Source: JBGSST01 sp041736915 (GTDB lineage Bacteria > Bdellovibrionota > FAC87 > UBA2466). From it: 52,363 bases of DNA. Location: the NCBI GenBank assembly GCA_041736915.1, contig JBGSST010000259.1, positions 1 to 52,363 of the forward strand, in the 5' to 3' direction. Both the position numbers and the translations under genes were made by a program. The notes beneath the pieces are model-generated. The model saw only the letters and a program-made list of their open reading frames with translations, was not told the DNA's origin and did no database searches. This document shows, one piece after another, positions 41,164-49,984 of the stretch (its first letter is position 1; the number at the start of each line of letters is the position of its first letter).

Positions 41164-43238
41164 ACAAGCCCCGCTTCTTTAGCGGCCTGCGCTTCGTCTT
41201 CGGTCGGCTGATGGCAAGCGAAGTCGCGGCAAACGAAGTGCTGACAGTCTCCTTCGCCGAGTGTTCGTTTCGATAGCACGGGATAAACGGTGGCGAGGCG
41301 AGAGGCCTGGCCCTCTTCAATTACCCAGCGCGTGAGGCCGGCGCGGTGCTGGGGCAAACGATCGCGGGCTTGCTCCATGGCCGCTTCGATTCCCGCCTTC
41401 GAGCAGATGGTTACCCATTGCGTGTGAGGTTGGTACCACTCGAAAACCGCGGTCAACAGCTGGCTGAACGCCTGCGGGTGTTTTTCCAGGTAGGGCACGA
41501 GCGTATCGAGCCCGGTCTGGATGAGGTGATCGTGCGTAGTGATTCCCGTGGTGTGGGCCAGCCGTACCAGCGCCGTGAACGCCATCGAAGTGCCGGAGGG
41601 AGTGGCCCCGTCCTGACTATCGCGTACGCGGGTAAGCAGATCGCGGTGCTCGAGGCTGGAAAAATAAAATCCGTGGCTCGCCGGATCCCAAAACTTTTTC
41701 ACCATCAGCGACGCGATTTGCGTGGCCGCGTCGATCCAGCGCAGGTCGAAGGTCACCTGGAACAATGAGATCAGCCCGTCACAAAGGCACGCGTAATCGT
41801 CGAGAAATCCTGGAATGTTCGCCAGCTGATCTTTGTAGGTATGCCACAGGCCCGTCAGCTGCGTGCCGTCTCGCTGCCCGAGCTTGTCGAGCAAGAAGGT
41901 GGCCGCCGTCTCGGCCGACGTGCGGTAAGTCTCGTTGCCCAGTACCGCATAGCCTCTGGCGAAAGCCGCCAGCGCCATGCCGTTCCAGGATCCGAGCATC
42001 TTTTTGTCGGTATGCGGCCGATTGCGCGCGGAGCGGGCGTCGAACAGGCGGTGGCGAAGGGTCGCCACGTTGTCTTCCACCCAGCTTTCGTCGAGCCCCA
42101 GCTGCTTGGCGATATCATTCAAGGGGGCCTTACGGGCGAGAATGATCTTCCCCTCCCAGTTTCCCGCTTCACTGAGATCGAAATATCGCTCGGCGATCGG
42201 AAACAGCTGATCGTCTAACTGCTCTTTAACTTCGCTGCGCGTCCACACGAAGAACTTTCCTTCTTCGCCGTCGGTATCGGCATCCTGCGTGGCAAAGAAA
42301 GCCTGATCGAACATTTCGCGCTGAAGGTAATCGAGCGTCTCGCGCGCGATACGTGCCCATTCCGTATTGCCGGTTAGCTGATAGGCGTCGAGAAACAGCG
42401 GGACGAGCAGGGCGTTGTCGTACAACATCTTCTCGAAGTGCGGGACCAGCCACTGGCGATCGGTGGAATAACGGTGAAATCCACCGCCCAGCTGATCGTA
42501 AACGCCGCCGTTTGCCCAGTGAGAAAGTGTTTTCTCCACCGGGGCCATTAACTCGGGCTGCTTATTCGCCACGGACTGGCTGAGCAGAAAACGGAAATCG
42601 GTCGAACGAAAAAATTTGGGGGCGGTACCCAGTCCGCCGAACTCGGGATCGAAATGCTCGAGCAACTGCTCCGCCGCCCGCTCGAAGAAGGCTTGGTCTA
42701 CCGCCGAGGAGCCCTGAATCGGTTGAAGCTTCTGAAAATTCTCCACCGCCGCCGTCAGCTCCTGCGCCGACTTGCGAAGCTCCTCGTTCTTCGCCTTCCA
42801 CGCGCCAGCCACGCCGGTGAGGATCTTCTTGAAGCTCGGCAAGCCTGGCCTATCGTCCTTGGGGAAGTAGGTCCCTCCGTAAAACGGCTGCAGCTCCGGA
42901 GTTAGAAATACCGACAGCGGCCAGCCGCCGGCTTGAGTCATCGCCTGCACCGCGGTCATGTAAATGTGATCAATGTCGGGGCGCTCTTCGCGATCCACCT
43001 TGATGCAGATGAAATTTTCGTTGAGAAGCTTCGCGGTCTCTTCGTCCTCGAAGCTCTCCTGCTCCATGACGTGGCACCAGTGGCAAGCCGAGTAACCGAT
43101 GGAAAGAAAGATGGGCTTCTTGTCGCGCTTCGCTTTAGTGAGCCCTTCGTCGCACCACGGATACCAATCGACGGGGTTGTGCGCGTGCTGCTGCAGATAG
43201 GGGCTGGTTTCCCGGGCAAGGCGATTCGGTTGAGCCAT
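41160..43238 (-). CDS. YyaL/DUF255 thioredoxin-domain protein (SSP411-like)
   Basis: 692 residues, full length for the family. The N-terminal thioredoxin-like domain begins NRLARETSPYLQQHAHNPVDW and carries SIGYSACHWCHVM (CHWC active-site motif), VDREERPDID and GGWPLSVFLTPE. The rest is an (alpha/alpha)6 barrel like N-acyl-glucosamine epimerases, with FHRYSTDRQWLVPHFEKMLYDNA. The biochemical role is not settled; it is widely conserved. It is first in the minus-strand operon with the Rieske ferredoxin and glycosyltransferase genes. Confidence 0.93.
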   Translation of the reverse strand: MAQPNRLARETSPYLQQHAHNPVDWYPWCDEGLTKAKRDKKPIFLSIGYSACHWCHVMEQESFEDEETAKLLNENFICIKVDREERPDIDHIYMTAVQAMTQAGGWPLSVFLTPELQPFYGGTYFPKDDRPGLPSFKKILTGVAGAWKAKNEELRKSAQELTAAVENFQKLQPIQGSSAVDQAFFERAAEQLLEHFDPEFGGLGTAPKFFRSTDFRFLLSQSVANKQPELMAPVEKTLSHWANGGVYDQLGGGFHRYSTDRQWLVPHFEKMLYDNALLVPLFLDAYQLTGNTEWARIARETLDYLQREMFDQAFFATQDADTDGEEGKFFVWTRSEVKEQLDDQLFPIAERYFDLSEAGNWEGKIILARKAPLNDIAKQLGLDESWVEDNVATLRHRLFDARSARNRPHTDKKMLGSWNGMALAAFARGYAVLGNETYRTSAETAATFLLDKLGQRDGTQLTGLWHTYKDQLANIPGFLDDYACLCDGLISLFQVTFDLRWIDAATQIASLMVKKFWDPASHGFYFSSLEHRDLLTRVRDSQDGATPSGTSMAFTALVRLAHTTGITTHDHLIQTGLDTLVPYLEKHPQAFSQLLTAVFEWYQPHTQWVTICSKAGIEAAMEQARDRLPQHRAGLTRWVIEEGQASRLATVYPVLSKRTLGEGDCQHFVCRDFACHQPTEDEAQAAKEAGLV

Positions 43239-43290
43239 TGGGGTTAGGCTAGTCTCCCCTCAATTCAAGCTCAACCCCAAAGGCGGCGGC

Positions 43291-45384
43291 TCAGGGCCGC
43301 GGCTTTTCGTCCGCTTGTTGCTTTCTTAGGGCCTCGGTAATGCCGTTATTGGCGATGGGCGCATTGGTCGTAGACCCCAGTGCCGGAGGGGCATCGATCC
43401 GTAGATGAGGAGCCACCCACTGTACCTGCCGATAACGCGCTTTGGATGGCGAGGTTGGCTTACCGCCGGGGCCGCCCGCGAAGGTGACGTGGTAAAGGTT
43501 CCCGGTTCCGAAATCCGCATCGGTTTCCATTATTGCGGCCATCATGTTCTGGCCGGGATTGGAGTTGCCGGTGAAGCTGCCGACGACGTGAAACGCTTTT
43601 GACGCTAGCACTTTGCCGTCGGCGGTGGCTTCGCCTTCAACCACGTTAGTGCCGGCCTTTACCGCGGACTGGCTGGCGATCGTGGCCGCCGCGTGCCGGT
43701 CAAAGTTGACCACCGCTCGGATATTGTCTTCCCACTTGGTCTGTCCTCCGAAAACACTCGGCTTAGCCGGGTCGACGCGGTCCATGTTGGGTCCCGAGTC
43801 CTGAGGCTCGTGCGTCACCATGATGTAAACCGGCTTCTCGGCGGTCCCTACATTTAGCTTGAAGTACTTGTCCGAGCGCCGCCCTAAGAATGAAAGCTGC
43901 TTATTGTCTTTGATGTAATCCCGGATGAAGTCGGCGGCTTTTTCGTCGTAATAGTTGAACTCGGAAAGCTCTTGGGGATTCTTGTTGAGCCCCTTCAGCT
44001 CATAAAATTGCCGGGCGAGCTCTACCATCTCTTCGGGCGTGGCCCGGGCGAGCTGAGCGAAAACAACGGGCTTGGCGCCTTTGGCGACGAGCACCTTCTG
44101 GAGGTCGGCCTTAAAATGTTTATCCCAGTCTTTAGGCAGCATGCCTTTGTCATTCAGCGCGATCTGGGGGATTTCGGTGACCGCGACGCCGACTCCGAAG
44201 ATCTCACCATTGGCGGAACCCTTACGTCGCGGCAGCGTCGATAGCCTTGCCAGATCGTGGTTTCCGAACTGAATGATGATCTCGGTGTTGGGGACTTTGC
44301 TCGAAAGGTAGTCCAATAAGAATTTGAATTTCTTTGCGCGGTAAAGGTTTTGTTCCGGATAGCTCAACGGCTCGCCCTTACGCGTGCCGCCGCGTTCGGC
44401 GATGATCTCATTGAAAATGTTGCGGTCGCTTTCGCCCATCAAACTGGATTCTTTTTTTCCGGCAATCACTTCGTTCATCAGCTCCAACAGCCTTCCGGTG
44501 CTCGGCGCATCCAAGAGATCACCACCGAAGATGATTTTCTTGGGCGGGTGATTCGCTAGCACATCCGCCATGGCGAGAAAGTTGCCTTCTTCGCCGGTGG
44601 CCCGACCGGCGTGAACGTCCGAGAGAAACATAATGCCGCCCCCGGTCTTTTCGCCTTCGAGCGGGGTGAACAGGCGCTGCACCGCCAGGTTGACGAGCTC
44701 GGTCGTCTTCTCCTGAACGGGTTTATTGCCCTGGAAGAAAAGCATCGGGCCGCTCGGTACGTTCCCCGGCGAGATGTACCCCTTCTCCCCCTCTTTACGA
44801 ACGGGCAGGATACGCACGCCTTCGCGCGTCTCTAAAGTGGTGGCGTCGACCAAAGCGGCATCGAGCCGCTGCTCGGTAAGACCGAGTGGCTTCAGAACTC
44901 CGTTGGGGTCGAGCTTGTCCAAGCTCCATTGCTTCCAATCGTACTTGCCGTGCGCACGGGCGCGCAGCAGATCGCTGAGTAAAGCTTGCTGCGCCGGAGT
45001 GAGCTTGCCGGTGAGGTCCAGCGCGTGAATGCCGTTCAGCACGTCGATGCTGTCGAAGATTGGCAACGCGTTGGCCTTGGCGTCGGGTGGGGCTAGAGCA
45101 ACGTGGTCGCGGCCCGAGTAATATTCTTTTGCGTACGCCGCATCTTTGGCCTTCTCGTCGGCCGCTATTCTTTCGGGGTCGATGACGAGCTTGGGACGTA
45201 CGCGCTCACCGGCGAATTCGTTGGGAAGGCCTTCGGCGCGGGCTACGAGTTTTTTGAAGGCGGCGTGCGGACCTACGGCGCAGCTCAGCTTTCCGCCCGG
45301 CTTTGGCGCGTCCGCTGAAAATGCCGTTATTGCCTGAAATAGGAATGTGAAAAGTAGCGCTTTAGCGCCGGACTTAGTTCCCAT
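43291..45384 (-). CDS. Exported calcineurin-like metallophosphoesterase
   Basis: 697 residues from ATG 45384, with GGGGG 8 bases upstream and a signal peptide (ALLFTFLFQAITAFSA). The metal-binding motifs occur in order: FLSDVHAGR (DxH), IIFGGDLLDAP (GDxxD), FGNHDLARL (GNHD) and YIMVTHEPQDSGPN (late His). The ~220 residues before the core and the long insertions are unrecognised. It is expected to hydrolyse phosphoesters in the periplasm or outside the cell, which would fit regulation by nutrient-linked sigma-54. An upstream in-frame ATG (45444) would bury the signal peptide and lies beyond the promoter. Confidence 0.82.
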   Translation of the reverse strand: MGTKSGAKALLFTFLFQAITAFSADAPKPGGKLSCAVGPHAAFKKLVARAEGLPNEFAGERVRPKLVIDPERIAADEKAKDAAYAKEYYSGRDHVALAPPDAKANALPIFDSIDVLNGIHALDLTGKLTPAQQALLSDLLRARAHGKYDWKQWSLDKLDPNGVLKPLGLTEQRLDAALVDATTLETREGVRILPVRKEGEKGYISPGNVPSGPMLFFQGNKPVQEKTTELVNLAVQRLFTPLEGEKTGGGIMFLSDVHAGRATGEEGNFLAMADVLANHPPKKIIFGGDLLDAPSTGRLLELMNEVIAGKKESSLMGESDRNIFNEIIAERGGTRKGEPLSYPEQNLYRAKKFKFLLDYLSSKVPNTEIIIQFGNHDLARLSTLPRRKGSANGEIFGVGVAVTEIPQIALNDKGMLPKDWDKHFKADLQKVLVAKGAKPVVFAQLARATPEEMVELARQFYELKGLNKNPQELSEFNYYDEKAADFIRDYIKDNKQLSFLGRRSDKYFKLNVGTAEKPVYIMVTHEPQDSGPNMDRVDPAKPSVFGGQTKWEDNIRAVVNFDRHAAATIASQSAVKAGTNVVEGEATADGKVLASKAFHVVGSFTGNSNPGQNMMAAIMETDADFGTGNLYHVTFAGGPGGKPTSPSKARYRQVQWVAPHLRIDAPPALGSTTNAPIANNGITEALRKQQADEKPRP

Positions 45385-45417
45385 TGCCGTAACCCCCAAG
45401 TACCCATTCACAAAAGG

Positions 45418-45433
45418 AGCAACGCCGGTGCCA
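45418..45433 (-). promoter_or_regulatory. Sigma-54 promoter of the metallophosphoesterase gene
   Basis: On the minus strand TGGCACC, four bases (GGCG), TTGCT, with GG and GC spaced by exactly 10; only the last base of the -24 element departs from TGGCACG. The predicted start site is ~45407, giving a ~23-base leader with GGGGG before the ATG at 45384. Confidence 0.75.
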
Positions 45434-45485
45434 GAGTTCGCCAAAATAAGGGGTCTAAAAATCGCTGAATATCAATGGGTTACAC

Positions 45486-45551
45486 GTATTCTGGCGAGAA
45501 TACACTTTGTGCGAAATGCCTACCCCCCGCACAACTGAATACGGACCGTAT
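45486..45551. promoter_or_regulatory. Two palindromes upstream of the minus-strand sigma-54 promoter
   Basis: GTATTCT-GGCG-AGAATAC (45486-45503) and ATACGG-A-CCGTAT (45539-45551) are perfect inverted repeats, centred ~88 and ~138 bases before the predicted start at ~45407. That is the usual range for enhancer-binding activator sites. The 185-base gap they lie in has no gene. Confidence 0.4.
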
Positions 45552-45569
45552 GCTTTTTAGAATACGGGG

Positions 45570-46307
45570 CTATAGCGCTTTGGTGTACCCGCCGTCGGCC
45601 AGAATGTCGGTTCCGGTGACGAAGGTGTTGGCGTTGCTCAATAGAAACGCGGCGACCTTGGCGATCTCTTCGGGCTCCGCGATGCGGCCGCGCGCCGTCT
45701 CCTTTGCCATGGCTTCGAAGAATGCGGGACTATCGGTCGCCAGGTGCTTCAAACGTTCGGTATTCACGGGGCCCGGAAGCAGGTTGTTCATGAGGATATT
45801 GTTTTTGCCCAGCTCCCGCGCCAGCTCCTTGGTCAGCGCGGTAAGCCCCGCACGAAAAGTGCTGCTCACCGGAAGCCGCGGAATCACCTCGCGGGCCGAG
45901 GTGGAGGTGAGGCATAGAATACGGCCCCAGCTTTTCTTCTGCATCGCCGGAGCGGCCAGCTGCGTGAGGAGCACTACGCTGCGGATGAGTGAATGGTAAC
46001 CCTTGTCCCAGTTCTCCAGCGCAATGCCCGTGGGTAATCCCGTAGCCGGCCCGCCGCCGTTCAGCAAAATAATGTCGGCTTCACCGACCCGGCCCCACGC
46101 TTCGCGGATGGAGTTTTCCGAGCCCATGTCGAGCGTGACGTACTCGGCGCCGGGGATCTCAGACTGCGCTTTCTTCAGCTTGGCCTCGTCGCGGCTGGCG
46201 AGAATGACCTTGGCCCCCTCAGCGGCCAGCTCTTTGGCGATCGCAAAACCGATCCCGCTGCTGCCACCCGTTACCAACGCCCGTTTACCGCGAATTCCAA
46301 GGTCCAT
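45570..46307 (-). CDS. Short-chain dehydrogenase/reductase with atypical active site
   Basis: 245 residues. The cofactor site is normal (VTGGSSGIGFAIA; ASRDEAKL suggests NADP(H)), and LNGGGPATG replaces the usual NNAG. The serine of LTSTSA is present. Where classical SDRs have YxxxK, the sequence reads SSTFRAGLTAL, so the Tyr and Lys are replaced by Ser and Arg. This resembles a known divergent SDR branch with an SNxxR-type segment, usually annotated as 3-oxoacyl-ACP reductase-like. Its start codon overlaps the recG stop by one base. The substrate is unknown. Confidence 0.85.
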   Translation of the reverse strand: MDLGIRGKRALVTGGSSGIGFAIAKELAAEGAKVILASRDEAKLKKAQSEIPGAEYVTLDMGSENSIREAWGRVGEADIILLNGGGPATGLPTGIALENWDKGYHSLIRSVVLLTQLAAPAMQKKSWGRILCLTSTSAREVIPRLPVSSTFRAGLTALTKELARELGKNNILMNNLLPGPVNTERLKHLATDSPAFFEAMAKETARGRIAEPEEIAKVAAFLLSNANTFVTGTDILADGGYTKAL

Positions 46308-48445
46308 TAGCCACTCCTCAAGTTATCGAGCCGAGATTTCCAACGACTCTCCACCAAATCCCGGATACCGGCATTCTCTTTCTGCTTCAACTCGGGATCG
46401 TGCTCTAAAATTCTTTCGGCTTCTTCTTTGGCTTCGAGCAGCCAGTGCGAATCGCGCTGAAGGTCGGCCAGGCGAAAACCCGGCATGCCGCTTTGGCGTG
46501 TGCCCATGAACTCGCCCGGGCCCCGAATCTTCAAGTCTTCTTCCGCAATCCTGAAGCCGTCTTCGGTCTCGGTAAAAATCTGCAAGCGTGGGCTGCGCGC
46601 CTTAGTGATGAGGTAGCAGCGGCCCTTGAGCCCCCCGCGACCCACGCGGCCACGAAGCTGGTGCAGCTGCGAAAGGCCGAGGCGTTCCGGATGCTCAATC
46701 ACCATCAGCGTGGCATTGGGCACGTCGATGCCGACTTCAATCACCGTAGTGGAGATGAGAATCTCGATCTCTTTACGGCGGAACGTTTCGAGAATTCGAT
46801 CTTTCTCTTCGCTCTCCATTTTTCCGTGAAGCAAGCCGACCTTGGCGCCGGGGAACAGCTCGTCGCGAAAGGTTTCGAACATCTTCGAAGCGGATTTCAG
46901 GTCGACCTTCTCCGACTCTTCGATGAGCGGGTAGATCACGTAAACCTGCTCGCCGCGGCCGAGCGTGGCGGCAATCTGTTCGTACAACTTTTGCCGGCCC
47001 GCTTCGTAAAAGATCTTCGTGTCGATCGGCTGGCGTCCCGCCGGCTTCTCGCGAATCGTAGTGATGTCGAGGTCGCCGTACGCCGTCAGCGCCAGGCTGC
47101 GCGGTATCGGGGTGGCGGTCATCATCAAAAGGTGAGGAACTAACTTTTTGCCACTCTTGCGCATCAGCTCGTTCCGCTGGTTCACGCCAAAGCGGTGCTG
47201 CTCGTCGACGATTACAAGCCCCAGCTTCGCAAATTGCACGTCGGCCTGGAAGAGCGCGTGCGTCCCGATGGCCACCTGGCATTTGCCGTTGGCCAAAAGC
47301 TCCATCGTCCGCTTTTTGTCGTCGGCGGACGAAGAAAGCAGTCCGAATGAGATGCCCATCGGTTTCAGATACCGTTCCGCATTCTTGATGTGCTGCTCGG
47401 CGAGGATTTCGGTCGGCGCCATGAACGCCACCTGGTAACCGCTTCGGGCCGCTACCGCCGCCGCGGCGAGGGCGACCACCGTTTTTCCGCAACCCACGTC
47501 GCCCTGGAGCAAACGGGTCATCGGCTCGCGCTTACCAATGTCGCGCACGAGCACGCGAATGGCTTCGAGCTGTCCATCGGTGAGCGCAAACGGTAAATGC
47601 TTGGCGAACTCGTCGACCGCGCCCCCTTGCGATAGCTCCGGGGCGGTGAACATGGCTTTGCCTTTTTTCTTCAGCATCAGGCCAAGCTCCAGCGCAAAAA
47701 ACTCTTCGAACACGAGACGGCTCGTCTTCTCGGGAAGCTCGCCCATCATGGGCGGATTTGCCGGGTAGTGCAAATCCATTACGCTGTCGCGCAGGGTGGG
47801 CAAGCCGAGTCGCGTGCGGGTGGATTCCGGCAACGGATCATTGAGATAGGGCAGCGACGAGTTCAGCGCGGTATGCACTACGCGCCGGATCACTTTCTGC
47901 GTGAGCCCCTCGGTTTCGCTATAAATCGGAACGACCCTACCAAACGAGGTCGACTGGCCGTGCAGAAGTCCGGGACCATCTTTTTCTTCGATCAGTTCGA
48001 AATCAGGATGAGCAATCCGAAGCTGCGCGCCGTTCATCTCCACGTTGCCGAACAGCACGACGAGTTGCCCGGGCTTGAACTCTTCCTTCAGCGTGGGAAA
48101 CGCGTTGAACCAAAACAGATTGAGTAGTCCAGTCTCGTCCTTCACCGTGGCCTCGAACCCCGATCGGAACCCGCCGCGGCTGAACCGGTTGAAACGATTG
48201 CCGCCGCGTAACGAAAGCGAACGGCCGCTCACCACGCGCGCAAACACCGTGGCCGGGCGTCCGGGCACGAGGTCGCGCACCTTGGTCAGCTTGCTGCGGT
48301 CCTGGTATTCCCGCGGGGCAAAGAACAGGGCATCCTCGATGGTCGAGATCCCCTTTTTCGAGAACAAAGCCCCGAGCTTAGGACCCACGCCCTTGATGTA
48401 CTGAATCGAGCTCGTAAGCGGATTGTCGTTAGGCGTCGGTTTCAC
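46307..48445 (-). CDS. recG: ATP-dependent DNA helicase RecG
   Basis: 712 residues from GTG 48445. It has an N-terminal wedge/OB domain (SIQYIKGVGPKLGALFSKKG), then helicase motifs: RLLQGDVGCGKTVVAL (Walker A), VIVDEQHRFGV (DExH), MMTATPIPRSLA, and in the second domain STTVIEVGIDVPNAT and HQLRGRVGRGG. It remodels stalled replication forks and recombination intermediates. The length is normal for the family. It has its own likely promoter and is followed by the SDR gene. Confidence 0.96.
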   Translation of the reverse strand: MKPTPNDNPLTSSIQYIKGVGPKLGALFSKKGISTIEDALFFAPREYQDRSKLTKVRDLVPGRPATVFARVVSGRSLSLRGGNRFNRFSRGGFRSGFEATVKDETGLLNLFWFNAFPTLKEEFKPGQLVVLFGNVEMNGAQLRIAHPDFELIEEKDGPGLLHGQSTSFGRVVPIYSETEGLTQKVIRRVVHTALNSSLPYLNDPLPESTRTRLGLPTLRDSVMDLHYPANPPMMGELPEKTSRLVFEEFFALELGLMLKKKGKAMFTAPELSQGGAVDEFAKHLPFALTDGQLEAIRVLVRDIGKREPMTRLLQGDVGCGKTVVALAAAAVAARSGYQVAFMAPTEILAEQHIKNAERYLKPMGISFGLLSSSADDKKRTMELLANGKCQVAIGTHALFQADVQFAKLGLVIVDEQHRFGVNQRNELMRKSGKKLVPHLLMMTATPIPRSLALTAYGDLDITTIREKPAGRQPIDTKIFYEAGRQKLYEQIAATLGRGEQVYVIYPLIEESEKVDLKSASKMFETFRDELFPGAKVGLLHGKMESEEKDRILETFRRKEIEILISTTVIEVGIDVPNATLMVIEHPERLGLSQLHQLRGRVGRGGLKGRCYLITKARSPRLQIFTETEDGFRIAEEDLKIRGPGEFMGTRQSGMPGFRLADLQRDSHWLLEAKEEAERILEHDPELKQKENAGIRDLVESRWKSRLDNLRSG

Positions 48446-48453
48446 GAATGCAC

Positions 48454-48482
48454 ACTAAACCAGCGTGCGGATATCGACGCAA
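48454..48482 (-). promoter_or_regulatory. Possible sigma-70 promoter of recG
   Basis: On the minus strand TTGCGT, a 17-base spacer, TTTAGT, ending 8 bases before the GTG start codon. Each hexamer is only a partial match. There is no Shine-Dalgarno sequence, so the mRNA would be leaderless or nearly so. Confidence 0.35.
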
Positions 48483-48507
48483 GCGCGCCGTGCCGCAACG
48501 AGTCTGC

Positions 48508-48556
48508 AAAAAAGGAGTCCCTCCCTTTTTGTACAAAAAAGGAGGGACTCCTTTTT
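48508..48556 (-). terminator. Bidirectional hairpin terminator
   Basis: GGAGTCCCTCC (48514-48524) pairs with GGAGGGACTCC (48541-48551). A- and T-runs on each side extend the stem to about 20 pairs with one bulge. On the minus strand it lies 3 bases after the stop of the 48559 gene and ends in a T-run, so it closes the carB-greA operon. The plus-strand T-run is similar. Confidence 0.9.
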
Positions 48557-48558
48557 GG

Positions 48559-49914
48559 TTAATTGGCGTCGTGGGGGACTAGTAGGCGGCTTTCCATGTG
48601 GAACACGTCCGGTTGGAATACGATGCGTTTTCCGTCGCCCGTGAAGAAGGGAACGTGTTGCGAGGAACTGATCCGGTTTTGGGCGGTCCACGTCAGACGC
48701 CCGGTAGCCAAGTCGTAATGGGCGGGCTGGTAGCGCCGGCCGTCCCCGTCCGCGAAAATCAGATCGAGATTGCCCGCTTTCGCCACGCGCACCACCACCA
48801 GTTTTGACTCAGGACCGAAGGGGCTTTCTAGCGGAACTTCGTGCGTGGTGCCATCGGTGGTAACCCGCTTTAGATTTGCCGGAGCATCGGGATCGAAGTG
48901 GTAGTGGGCCTCCCCCTGCGCCCATACGAGCTTGCGGCGGTACCCTTTGTCGGCGGGCCATTTTGTAATTCGCCGAGCGTCTTTAAGCCCCCCTCCATCC
49001 AGCAGCCGCGCGGTCCAAAGCTCCCACGGTTTCGTACTGCCGCCGCCGCCATTGCCGATAAGGAAGAAGAGCCGATCCGTTCCCGGCACCACGCCCCACT
49101 TCGCCACGCGATCCGGGGTGGCGCCCAGCCGCCGCAAAGACAAGGCGTGGCCGGTATTCTTGGCGGCGTCGAATACGTAAAGGGCCGCCGGCGAGTGGTA
49201 CTTCACTAGCCATTGATCCGAATGGAATCCGGGCAAAGTGTATTCGGGAGCGGTGGAAGTTTCGTCGGAGCTAAAAAGGAAGTCCGACCAGCCGAAAGAT
49301 TTGAATACCTTCAGCGAGTCGTCGAACCGCGGCTGCCCCTTCGGAAACCGGTGAGTCAACATCTTGATGTCCCCGTGCGCCCACGGAATGCCGATGGCAT
49401 CGCCCGCCGTCGAAATGTTGAGTCGCAGGTAGGCCCAGTCGCCATCCGTCGATCCCAGATCAAAAATCTCTCCGGTTTCGAGATCTCCAAACATTTGGTG
49501 ACGATCTTGATTCACGTACCGTGAGTAAGCCACCCAACGGCCGTTCGCCGATATGGTGTCGCTGTCGAAAAAAGAGGACGGAAAAAGAAAAGACCGCTGT
49601 TCATTCTCGCTAGCCATCTCGTGGAGGTGAGCCCGCGCCGGAATCTTTTCCTGCTCGACTAATTCGGCCACCACCCGCATTCGGTTCCGCACCTCGGGCG
49701 TTAACCATTTTTTGTGCTCGAGCATTCGCGCGAACTCTTTCACGTGCCGATCCTTTACCACCGGGTCGTGCAGCTCGGTGAGTAAACGCCGGTACGTGTC
49801 GCAGATGAGGGAGTACGGCGGAGTACCGTCGCCATTCACTCCGCGGGCGAACGTACGCACGCACGGCGCGAGCGACCCTTGGGCCATCGCCGTTACCAGC
49901 AAAAGACTCCACAT
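48559..49914 (-). CDS. Exported propeller-like protein, paralogue 2
   Basis: 451 residues. ATG 49914 (CGGGG seven bases upstream) begins a signal peptide MWSLLLVTAMAQGSLA. The frame is open much further upstream, but only across the preceding gene. The N-terminal helical part has ICDTYRRLLTELHDP..FARMLEHKKWLTPEVRNRM. Then come beta-rich repeats typical of a propeller (TISANGRWVAYSRYVN, VPFFTGDGKRIVFQPDVFHM). It is clearly paralogous to the next gene upstream (49985-51307) and to 31645-33024. It is last in the carB-greA transcription unit, directly before the terminator. The function is unknown. Confidence 0.68.
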   Translation of the reverse strand: MWSLLLVTAMAQGSLAPCVRTFARGVNGDGTPPYSLICDTYRRLLTELHDPVVKDRHVKEFARMLEHKKWLTPEVRNRMRVVAELVEQEKIPARAHLHEMASENEQRSFLFPSSFFDSDTISANGRWVAYSRYVNQDRHQMFGDLETGEIFDLGSTDGDWAYLRLNISTAGDAIGIPWAHGDIKMLTHRFPKGQPRFDDSLKVFKSFGWSDFLFSSDETSTAPEYTLPGFHSDQWLVKYHSPAALYVFDAAKNTGHALSLRRLGATPDRVAKWGVVPGTDRLFFLIGNGGGGSTKPWELWTARLLDGGGLKDARRITKWPADKGYRRKLVWAQGEAHYHFDPDAPANLKRVTTDGTTHEVPLESPFGPESKLVVVRVAKAGNLDLIFADGDGRRYQPAHYDLATGRLTWTAQNRISSSQHVPFFTGDGKRIVFQPDVFHMESRLLVPHDAN

Positions 49915-49984
49915 GACCAAACCCCGTATCACGTCACGCCACTTAAGCAGCGGATAGCGCAATGCGCAACCCGGAAAGCCTTGC

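Noticed and set aside
28946..45496. Shared 12-mer CGTATTCTGGCG at 28946 and 45485 as a common regulator site
   Set aside because: Many 12-base matches are expected by chance in a window this long, and the two copies sit at different distances from the promoters.
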